From NCBI RefSeq assembly GCF_003464085.1, contig NZ_QSDR01000035.1, forward strand, positions 1 to 40,394: a stretch of DNA of 40,394 bases. Reading direction: 5' to 3'. Made by a program: the position numbers and the translations under genes. The stretch is from Clostridium sp. AM58-1XD. GTDB lineage: Bacteria; Bacillota; Clostridia; Lachnospirales; Lachnospiraceae. The notes beneath the pieces are model-generated. The model saw only the letters and a list, made by a program, of their open reading frames with translations. It was not told the origin of the DNA and made no database searches. This document shows, piece after piece, positions 33,981-40,394 of the stretch (the stretch's first letter is position 1; each line of letters begins with the position of its first letter).

Positions 33981-34727
33981 TCAGTTTGAACTTTCCCCAG
34001 CAGAGCTTTCCGCACTTTCTCCACCGGCAGAGGAGGCTTCGGTATTTGCTTCGCTTTCCTCATGATCCTCCATGGTGTCGTCGGTAAGAACTTCCTTATC
34101 GCCTTCTTTGTGAGACTTGAACGTTGCCTGCATTTCATTGCCTGATAAGTCGGTAGCATGTACGACAAGTCCGTTGGAGTCCATGGCGAATGTGGCGGAA
34201 TTTGTTACCTTATCGACGGAGATGGGATAGATCTGCTGATTCATGGAATCTACCGCATAAATTGACTGATAATCCAGGCCCGCCTGGCTATCTTCAAATG
34301 TTACCGTCAGAATTCCCTGGTCAATTGAAGAATCACTGACAGCAGGTGGGGCATCGTCCAGAATACTGATGTGTTCAAAGGTAGTTCTTGTCATTCCATT
34401 CATACCTTTCATCGTAACCTCCAGAGCGCCGTTCTTATGAATCGAAGCGGCATACTGGCGGGAACCTACTTTCTGAAGCTCCAGAACCTCTCCATCCATC
34501 GATGTGACCATCTCCGTTACGGGGATCAGCGATTTCTGAGTGATCGTTACAACGGTGCTCTGATAGTCGGTCGTTTCTCCTACACTGATTTCGAATCTGG
34601 GCCGGGAAGTGACCAGAAGAAACAAGATCGTATTAAAAATGATAAAGGGCAGTACATAGAAAAGCAGCACCCTCACAGTGTCGTTTGAATTTTTATGCTC
34701 ATGCCTGTAAGGCCTGGTTTGTCTCAT
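33981..34727 (-). CDS. Membrane-anchored extracytoplasmic protein, unknown function
   Basis: A 248-aa protein with a short basic N-terminus, one transmembrane helix at residues about 18-39 and an outer region of about 200 residues. The region reads as beta-rich, with segments such as STVVTITQKSLIPVTEMV and GILTVTFEDSQAG suggestive of an Ig-like or bacterial adhesin-type fold, but I do not recognise the family. The C-terminal 40 residues are Ser/Glu-rich and probably disordered. ATG 34727 with AGGAGGA upstream is preferred to an earlier codon at 34784. Monocistronic between a terminator and the repeat array. Confidence 0.78.
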   Translation of the reverse strand: MRQTRPYRHEHKNSNDTVRVLLFYVLPFIIFNTILFLLVTSRPRFEISVGETTDYQSTVVTITQKSLIPVTEMVTSMDGEVLELQKVGSRQYAASIHKNGALEVTMKGMNGMTRTTFEHISILDDAPPAVSDSSIDQGILTVTFEDSQAGLDYQSIYAVDSMNQQIYPISVDKVTNSATFAMDSNGLVVHATDLSGNEMQATFKSHKEGDKEVLTDDTMEDHEESEANTEASSAGGESAESSAGESSN

Positions 34728-34872
34728 AAGTATCCTCCTGAAGTTTGTATGGTGATCAATTGCGTTTTGCGCTTTTAATAGCATATCAGAAAATGTTTCT
34801 TCTTACAAGTTATCGGCAGTAAATTTAATTTAATTGTAAGTATCCGCACCTCTTGTCCCAAACGAGGTATCT
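34728..34872. other. Non-coding stretch upstream of the orphan and repeat array
   Basis: A/T-rich, with no gene seen. CTTACAA near 34803 and TTGTAAG near 34834 could pair. CCTC/GAGG flanks TTGTCC near 34850, which with TATAAT in the first repeat copy gives a weak promoter-like pair with an 18-nt spacer. Confidence 0.4.
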
Positions 34873-35073
34873 ATGGTATAATGTCCGCAAGACGGACATT
34901 ATACCTGCGCATACTGGTTTCTGCGCAAGCCGCAGAAAGCCAGGCGCTGGGATCCGCCGGAGGCACCATATACACGGAGAGGATATGGTATAATGTCCGC
35001 AAGACGGACATTATACCTGCGCATACTGGTTTCTGCGTAAGCCGCAGAAAGCCAGGCGCTGGGATCCGCCGGA
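34873..35073. repeat. Family A structured repeat array, two copies, 112-bp period
   Basis: Copies begin at 34873 and 34985. Each has hairpin 1, GGTATAATGTCCG-CAAGA-CGGACATTATACC (34875-34905 in copy 1), hairpin 2, GCGC-ATA-CTGG-TTTCTGCG, loop, CGCAGAAA-G-CCAG-GCGC (34907-34947), and the tail CGCCGGAGG (34955-34963). Compared with the array at 1-151, CTGG/CCAG replaces CCGG/CCGG, a compensatory change. Both strands carry TATAATG. The array sits upstream of the HD-domain gene. Confidence 0.85.
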
Positions 35074-35193
35074 GGTCTGTGGCCAAGAAGAAACAAAATG
35101 GATTCAAGGCACATGGAAAAAGGGGAACTGGATTCCCAATTGCGGAACAGGCAGATCGGAAAGCTGCCGTATTAATCCGGGAAAGGTCTGCAG

Positions 35194-35739
35194 ATGATAG
35201 AAGAAGCAGTTGCGTTTGCAAAAAAGGCCCATGAGGGAATGGTGAGAAAAGGCACAATTGTACCCTATATTGTTCACCCGCTTGAAACAGCTATTATAGT
35301 TTCGCTTATTACCGATGATGAGGAGATGATCGCAGCAGCGCTCCTTCACGATGTTGTAGAAGATACGGAAGTAACGGGTGAAGAGATCCGCGCGCATTTT
35401 GGAGACAGGGTGGCGGAGCTGGTACTCGCAGAGAGCGAAGACAAGACAAAGACCTGGAGGGAAAGAAAGCAGGAGAAAGTCAGTCATATACGTACAGCTT
35501 GCCATGATATCAAAATTCTTACTCTCGGTGACAAACTTAGCAATATGAGGAGCACGGCCAGGGATTATCTGGCAATGGGCGAAGAAATATGGGAACGCTT
35601 TAATGAAAAGAAAAAATCGAGCCATGCCTGGTATTATTGGGAGATGGCAAGAGGGCTGGAAGAATTATCATCTTATCCTGCGTACCAGGAGTACGTAGAG
35701 CTTTGCAGACGGGTGTTCGGTGATTACAGGCAGTATTGA
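35194..35739 (+). CDS. HD-domain protein, small alarmone hydrolase-like
   Basis: A 181-aa protein with the HD arrangement of the (p)ppGpp hydrolase half of Rel/SpoT and of MESH1: His28 in VHPLE, His52-Asp53 in ALLHDVVEDT with the following Glu-Asp, and LGDKLSNMRS (Asp113, Asn117), matching the LADRLHNMRT motif of SpoT. There is no synthetase domain, and its length fits a stand-alone hydrolase. It likely removes the 3'-diphosphate of (p)ppGpp or a related nucleotide in the cytosol; the exact substrate is inference. ATG 35194 with GGAAAGG upstream; an in-frame stop lies just before. The family A repeat array ends 120 bp upstream and a terminator follows. Confidence 0.85.
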   Translation: MIEEAVAFAKKAHEGMVRKGTIVPYIVHPLETAIIVSLITDDEEMIAAALLHDVVEDTEVTGEEIRAHFGDRVAELVLAESEDKTKTWRERKQEKVSHIRTACHDIKILTLGDKLSNMRSTARDYLAMGEEIWERFNEKKKSSHAWYYWEMARGLEELSSYPAYQEYVELCRRVFGDYRQY

Positions 35740-35778
35740 CAGGAAGGAATAACACAAGGTACTGGCAGAGCCATGCAG

Positions 35779-35818
35779 AACTGCTGCATAAGCCAGAGCG
35801 TGCCGGCAGCAGTTTTTT
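35779..35818 (+). terminator. Intrinsic terminator after the HD-domain gene
   Basis: AACTGCTGC (35779-35787) pairs with GCAGCAGTT (35806-35814), followed by TTTT. Confidence 0.75.
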
Positions 35819-36128
35819 CAATATTATTAAATTAAAATGGGAGCAGGTCTGCTCTTTCATTCAATTCTATTTCTCTAATATCTTTTTCAAATTCCAATTA
35901 TTCTATTATGAAATTCCAATCCCTTTGATTGCTGACCATTCAATCTGGCTGTGCCTCTTTCATATCATTCGTATATCAAAGAAATTTCCCGAAGTATGTA
36001 CGTTGACAACTGAATACGGGCTATGATCGCCGCTGCATATTATGCTGTATGAGAAATCTGGAGCCAGAGGACAAGCAGCACCGGATTAACGTTCCGGATG
36101 AGATTGAAGGAAGGAGATAAGAGAAAGA
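35819..36128. other. Non-coding A/T-rich stretch
   Basis: No gene with a ribosome binding site is seen. A short direct repeat AAATTCCAAT occurs twice near 35890 and 35910. TTGACA near 36003 has TATGAT only 13 nt away, too close for a normal promoter. AAGGAGAT before 36129 is the ribosome binding site of the next gene. Confidence 0.4.
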
Positions 36129-37118
36129 ATGAAGAAAAGGAGAAAGGCATACATAAAAGTGTCAGTAGCCGTAGCATTCACAGTTTGTTTTATTCAGGTT
36201 CCCCAGGTACGGGCAGAGGTCTGCTCCGAAGTAGAGGATGAAATCGTTATCACATCTGAAACGGTATATGATATGGATCAGATGGATGATCCGGAATCAG
36301 TCTGGCATGGGGAAGATGGTACGGTATATAAGCTGAAATTCTGGGAGATTGAAGAGATGCAGGAAGAGGCCAGGCAGGAGAATATAAGAGAAACCGTATA
36401 CTACCACGAGATTTCCGGTCCCGAAGAAGCAGACCTGTTCTACCCGGTCAGCGGGACGGATGAGAGAACAGGGAGAACGGTTACAGCAAAAGGACAGAGG
36501 GTACGGATGGATCCTGTCGGGGAACGGTGGATGGAGGGGGTGAAAGTCCCTCTGATCTGTTATCTGTGCAGAGATGAACGGAATCTGCCAGACGGAGAGC
36601 CTGTTATTTATAACGAGCTGGAGCCACCCGAAGAGGCGTGCCGTGAGATTCTGCGAAGACTTGGAATATCAGATGAGGACTATGAAATCAGCAGTATTAC
36701 GTGGGAAGGGGAAGTGTTTAAAAGTTCGGACGGCTATCTTTGCCGGATGGTACAGGCAGAGGGCAGAAAACGGGTGAGGGATTATCAGGTAATATATGAG
36801 GGAACAGTGGTATATCCTGAAATACCATCCTACCGATTCCGGGCGGTATATGAACTGGAAAAAGAAGGACCAGAGACATCTGATGGGATAAAAACGGAAG
36901 AATCAGCGAACCAGGCCGAACGTGCAGAAGAACCGCCTCAGGAGTCTGGAACCGTCAGCCGGCCGGCAGTGGAGACGAATACCAGGCAGGATAAGAAAAA
37001 AGGGACAGTACGGTTTATAAAAGAGACGGTAAGCATTACCCTGGCGATGGGCGTTCCTCTTATTCTGTCCGCTGTTCTGCTGTGGGCGATTTCTTGCGCC
37101 AGCCATAAGAAAAAGTAG
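36129..37118 (+). CDS. Secreted type I membrane protein, unknown function
   Basis: A 329-aa protein. Residues 1-29 form a signal peptide (basic start, hydrophobic core, cleavage likely after VRA). The outer region of about 220 residues is rich in charged residues and Tyr, with no recognised domain. It is followed by a Glu/Ser/Pro-rich linker (about 245-295) and a C-terminal transmembrane helix (about 303-323) ending in a basic tail. This layout (secreted head, flexible stalk, membrane anchor) suggests a surface-displayed protein. AAGGAGATAAGAGAAAG precedes the ATG. It stands between the HD gene and a restriction-modification system; a link to either is not evident. Clostridial mobile elements often encode similar orphans, which is only suggestive. 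Confidence 0.75.
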   Translation: MKKRRKAYIKVSVAVAFTVCFIQVPQVRAEVCSEVEDEIVITSETVYDMDQMDDPESVWHGEDGTVYKLKFWEIEEMQEEARQENIRETVYYHEISGPEEADLFYPVSGTDERTGRTVTAKGQRVRMDPVGERWMEGVKVPLICYLCRDERNLPDGEPVIYNELEPPEEACREILRRLGISDEDYEISSITWEGEVFKSSDGYLCRMVQAEGRKRVRDYQVIYEGTVVYPEIPSYRFRAVYELEKEGPETSDGIKTEESANQAERAEEPPQESGTVSRPAVETNTRQDKKKGTVRFIKETVSITLAMGVPLILSAVLLWAISCASHKKK

Positions 37119-37133
37119 AAAAGAAAGTTTTTT

Positions 37134-37200
37134 TATGGTACAATATCCACACAGTGGGAGCGGTACAATGTCCGCAGAGCGGGCGCGCACCCGCGCAAGT
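37134..37200. repeat. Degenerate family A-like fragment
   Basis: GGTACAATATCC (37138-37149) and GGTACAATGTCCGC (37162-37175) resemble the left arm of family A hairpin 1 (GGTATAATGTCCG). GCGGG/CCCGC (37179-37194) forms a short hairpin next to it. The rest of the unit is missing. It is immediately upstream of the methyltransferase gene. Confidence 0.4.
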
Positions 37201-37216
37201 GTAGGGAGGATTTTTC

Positions 37217-39184
37217 ATGACAGCCTGTAAGACTTTGAAAATCGGCAGCAGACGATATCTTGGAAGTAAATATAAGCTTCTGCCATTTATTGAAAGAGTG
37301 GTGGAATCAGAGTGTAAGAATATCCATATTGTAGCTGATATTTTTTCAGGAACAGGTGTAGTGGCCTCCGCTTTTCCGGGAAAAAAGGTGATTACAAACG
37401 ATATCCTGTACAGCAATTATATCTGTAATTTTGCATGGTTTGGTGCAGAGGGATATGACCCGGATAAGGTAATGGAAATCGTAGCCGGCTATAATTGTCT
37501 GGATACCGATGAAACTAATTATATGACAGAGAACTTTGCGAATACCTTTTTCAGCAGGAAGGACTGTGCGAAAATAGGTCATATCAGGGAAGATATAGAG
37601 AAAAAATATAAACAGGGAGAGATCAACGGCAGAGAGAGGGCGATTCTGATTACGGCGCTTTTATACGCTATGGATAAGATTGCCAATACATGCGGCCATT
37701 ATGATGCCTACCGCAAGGGCGTGGAGTTCGAAAAGAGTCTGGAACTTGCCGTACCGCTCCCTGAAGTTCATAATAATGAAAACAACCGCTGCTTTAACCG
37801 CGATGCCAACGAACTGGTCCGGGAAATTGAAGCGGATATGGTTTACATTGATCCGCCTTATAATTCACGTCAGTACTGTGACACCTATCACTTACTGGAA
37901 AATGTGGCGAGATGGGAAAAACCGAAGGTGGAAGGCGTAGCCAGGAAAATGGACAGAACGGCCCTTAAGAGCGATTACTGTACATCCAATGCTGCCAAAG
38001 CATTTGAAGACCTTATCGAAAATATTCATTCCAGATATATCATGCTGTCCTATAACAATATGGCAGAGAAAGGGAATGATCGTTCCAATGCCAAGATATC
38101 GGATAAGGATATTATGAGGATACTGGGAAAAAAGGGAAAGGTAAAAGTTTTTTCAGAGGATTATAAAGCTTTTACTACAGGCAAATCTCAGATTGCTGGA
38201 AATAAGGAAAGGCTGTTTTTGTGTGAGTGCAGGCAGGAAAAAAAAGAAGTTATTCAGTCGCCTCTCAATTACATTGGGGGAAAATACAAGCTTCTTCCGC
38301 AGATTCTTCCGCTGTTTCCCAAAGATATGGAACTGTTTGTGGATCTGTTCTGCGGCGGCTGCAACGTGGGCATCAATGTGGACTGCAGCAGAGCCGTTTT
38401 CCACGACAGGGACGAACGGCTGATCGCATTGTATGAGACGTTCAAAAAGTTGGACGAGAAAGAAATATTCGATTATATCGGACGAACAATATCCCATTAC
38501 TGCCTTTCAAAAACGGGCGAATATGGGTACGACAGGTACGGCTGCAACAGCAGCTCAGGACTGGGAAAATATAATAAGGAAAAATACCTGCAGTTAAGAG
38601 CGGATTTTAACTGCAAAACGCCGGAGGATGAGGACTATTATCTGATGATGTACGTTCTGATCCTGTTTTCCTTTAACAACCAGATTCGTTTTAATCAAGC
38701 GGGAGAGTTTAACCTTCCGGTAGGAAAGAGAGACTTTAATCCGAGGATGGAGAAGAAACTTTCTAAGTTTATTAAACGGATTCAGAATATGGATTATACA
38801 TTTGTGAATGGAGATTTCAGGGATTTTGATCTGGACGGGCTGGACAAGGGCGGCTTTATCTATGCAGATCCTCCTTATCTGATCACATGCGCTACATATA
38901 ATGAGAGGGACGGATGGGGAGACAAGGATGAACGGGCTTTGCTGGAATTCCTGGACAGGGCTGATCAGAGAGGTATCCGGTTTGCCCTGTCCAATGTGAT
39001 GAAAAGCAAGGGGAAGAAAAATAAGATACTGATGGAGTGGGCGAAAGCGAATAAGGGACGTTACCGTGTCATTCATCTGGACTATAATTATGCCAATTCC
39101 AATTATCAGACAAGAAACAGAAGTACGGATGCCGATGAGGTTCTGATTGTCAATTATAAGCCTCCCAGGCGGAAAAAATCCTAA
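37217..39184 (+). CDS. Type IIS N6-adenine methyltransferase, two fused D12-class domains (M.FokI-like)
   Basis: A 655-aa protein made of two adenine methyltransferase modules. Module 1 (about 1-340): RRYLGSKYKLLPFI, AdoMet-binding DIFSGTGVVA and catalytic DPPYNSRQY. Module 2 (about 345-650): NYIGGKYKLLPQI, VDLFCGGCNVG and catalytic ADPPYLI. Two D12 modules in one chain is the M.FokI arrangement, in which each module methylates one strand of an asymmetric site. ATG 37217 has GGGAGG at 7 nt. The gene is followed after 23 nt by an AlwI-family endonuclease, so together they form a restriction-modification system. The recognition site is unknown; relatives recognise GGATC, GGATG or GAGTC. Confidence 0.93.
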   Translation: MTACKTLKIGSRRYLGSKYKLLPFIERVVESECKNIHIVADIFSGTGVVASAFPGKKVITNDILYSNYICNFAWFGAEGYDPDKVMEIVAGYNCLDTDETNYMTENFANTFFSRKDCAKIGHIREDIEKKYKQGEINGRERAILITALLYAMDKIANTCGHYDAYRKGVEFEKSLELAVPLPEVHNNENNRCFNRDANELVREIEADMVYIDPPYNSRQYCDTYHLLENVARWEKPKVEGVARKMDRTALKSDYCTSNAAKAFEDLIENIHSRYIMLSYNNMAEKGNDRSNAKISDKDIMRILGKKGKVKVFSEDYKAFTTGKSQIAGNKERLFLCECRQEKKEVIQSPLNYIGGKYKLLPQILPLFPKDMELFVDLFCGGCNVGINVDCSRAVFHDRDERLIALYETFKKLDEKEIFDYIGRTISHYCLSKTGEYGYDRYGCNSSSGLGKYNKEKYLQLRADFNCKTPEDEDYYLMMYVLILFSFNNQIRFNQAGEFNLPVGKRDFNPRMEKKLSKFIKRIQNMDYTFVNGDFRDFDLDGLDKGGFIYADPPYLITCATYNERDGWGDKDERALLEFLDRADQRGIRFALSNVMKSKGKKNKILMEWAKANKGRYRVIHLDYNYANSNYQTRNRSTDADEVLIVNYKPPRRKKS

Positions 39185-39207
39185 TTTACCAGGGGAGCGA
39201 TACGCAT

Positions 39208-40394
39208 ATGGCTTACGAGAATATTTCATATAAAAGTTATTGCTGGAGTCTGGGAACGACCAGCTTTCGTACGAAGAATTTCAGCCAGAATATTGAAAAA
39301 CAGCTGGAATATCTTACTGAATTTTGGAAAGAAAAAGAAAATCAGGATCAGAAATGGAAAAAGAACAATGATCTGCAGAGCCGGTATCACGACTTTATAA
39401 AGGCGCGTGGGGTGGTGAGCGGTGAAGCGAAAAAATAAATCTAAGGATGCCAGGGAGACGACTTCCGGTCTGGTGGACATCGGGCTGATCTCAGACGAAA
39501 GGCTGCTGACGGAAGTTGGAAAAGTGCTGCTTGCTATCAGTAAGTCCGGAAGTTTTGCTCCTGATAATGTACTTCAGCTTCCAAAAGACAGCTATGTCTA
39601 TTTTAAACAGCTTTTAAAGACGTCATGCAGTATGGACGGAAAGAATGTAAGGCCGTTTTTGGTCCTATCGTATCTTCTGGACAGGCTTGGAAACCTGACA
39701 TTTGATGAATATACGTATCTGCTGCCGCTCTGTATAGATAAAGAAACCACCTTAAAGATTGCGGAATACATAGCTGGCTCCAGAAGCGGAGACGGCCGTC
39801 TGACCGATACGGCCGGTATCGATGATATGATACTGCGTGTGCTGATGAGCATGGATAATTACAGAAAGGCGGAAGCCCTTTTCCTTGAAAATGAAGTGGA
39901 CCGGGAACTGCTGCGTACGGTGGGAATGAACAGAAAGAGCCGCTCATACGACGATGCATATGAACCGCTTTACAGAAAGCTTTATGAAGTCTGCTTTGAG
40001 GGAAAGATGAAATCGGCAGGAGAACTTTATAAAAGTACGACGTCATTCCAGAATAAAATCGGAGGCCAGTGGAGGCGTCTGCTGTTTGATACCACATCGG
40101 CAAAAGCCATTGAGAAGGATCCGGCCCGCCACGTGAAAAGGAATGGTTTCCAGGAGGCGGCCGACGAAAGGGAATTCAAATATTTGTTTTTCAGAACTAT
40201 GCATCTGTTCAAGGCTAAATCAACGTTATCGGACTATCAGGATCTGAATAAACGGTATATTAAAAATTCGGATACCGTCCTGTTCGAGGATGGTATGGTT
40301 AAATTCGACATTGTACCAAAGCATTTTTTCCGGGGGCGGATGAGCCGGCTGTTTTCACCGGCATTTGAGAAAGCGGCAGTCGTCAGCCTCAACT
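39208..40394 (+). pseudogene. AlwI-family Type IIS restriction endonuclease, frameshifted and cut by window end
   Basis: The first frame (39208-39438) encodes WSLGTTSFRTKNFSQNIEKQ, the N-terminal signature seen in AlwI/N.BstNBI relatives, and ends at TAA 39436 after six A. Removing one A (39430-39435) joins it to the frame that runs open to 40394: NKSKDARETTSGLVDIG, LLTEVGKVLL, YFKQLLKT, FLVLSYLLDRLGNLT. These align in order with the DNA-recognition region of N.BstNBI from memory. The catalytic domain lies beyond the window. An extra A could be a sequencing error, or phase variation at the A run could switch the nuclease off. GGGGAG lies upstream of the ATG; the methyltransferase stop is 23 nt away. 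Confidence 0.85.

Noticed and set aside
35078..35234. GTG-initiated 52-codon frame starting just after the second family A tail (GGAGG)
   Set aside because: The spacing from GGAGG to GTG is only 3 nt, it overlaps the HD gene in another frame, and no homology is recognised.
35736..36026. 96-codon plus-strand frame after the HD gene
   Set aside because: Crosses a terminator hairpin, has low-complexity composition and no ribosome binding site.

Overview
The window reads as chromosomal DNA of a low-to-mid GC Firmicute of class Clostridia, most likely a Lachnospiraceae-type gut anaerobe. This is inferred from strong AGGAGG-type ribosome binding sites, TTGACA/TATAAT promoters, the pth-mfd pair, a PotABC(D) operon behind an XRE-cupin regulator, PerR, GlgB/MalQ, and a REC/HD-GYP/GGDEF signalling protein. 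No rRNA, tRNA, CRISPR array, intact insertion sequence or phage gene was seen.

Layout. 1-151: part of a roughly 110-bp hairpin repeat array, then pth and mfd (mfd split by a single-base frameshift). 4488-6681 (minus): two paralogous polysaccharide deacetylases and a small membrane protein. 6927-9213 (plus): a three-gene polar amino acid ABC importer, closed by a terminator, a 42-bp tandem repeat and a bidirectional terminator. 9507-13065 (minus): a QueD-like protein with a zinc ribbon, PerR, a 2-hydroxycarboxylate transporter and a malate/lactate-type dehydrogenase carrying three frameshifts; a divergent GntR regulator (13306) shares palindromic operators with this malate-type operon. 14450-15757: an XRE-cupin regulator divergent from a LysE/RhtB exporter, with an operator over the exporter's -10 box. 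15887-20281 (minus): an XRE-cupin regulator and potA-potB-potCD, a polyamine importer whose second permease is fused to the substrate-binding protein. 20321-20523: hairpin repeats. 20690-24383 (plus): lactonase, aroC, rpiB and a 3-hydroxyisobutyrate-dehydrogenase-type reductase, the last two frameshifted. Then lepB (minus), a DUF3810-type membrane metalloprotein, glgB with a long Lys/Ala tail, an MscS channel, malQ (frameshifted) and a c-di-GMP signalling protein (31799-33865). 33981-40394: a membrane-anchored orphan, a second roughly 110-bp repeat array, a small-alarmone-hydrolase-like HD protein, an orphan secreted protein, and a Type IIS restriction-modification system (double-domain adenine methyltransferase plus an AlwI-family endonuclease cut by the window end).

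Two points matter most for a reader. First, there are eight single-base indels in six otherwise well-conserved genes; six are one-base losses in G/C runs of three or more, mostly in a TGGG context. Sequencing or assembly error is the simplest explanation, so the 'pseudogene' labels describe the sequence as given and not necessarily the organism. Second, the roughly 110-bp repeat arrays at 1-151 and 34873-35073 have different sequences in their stems but keep the pairing, which suggests a selected DNA or RNA structure that I cannot assign to a known family.
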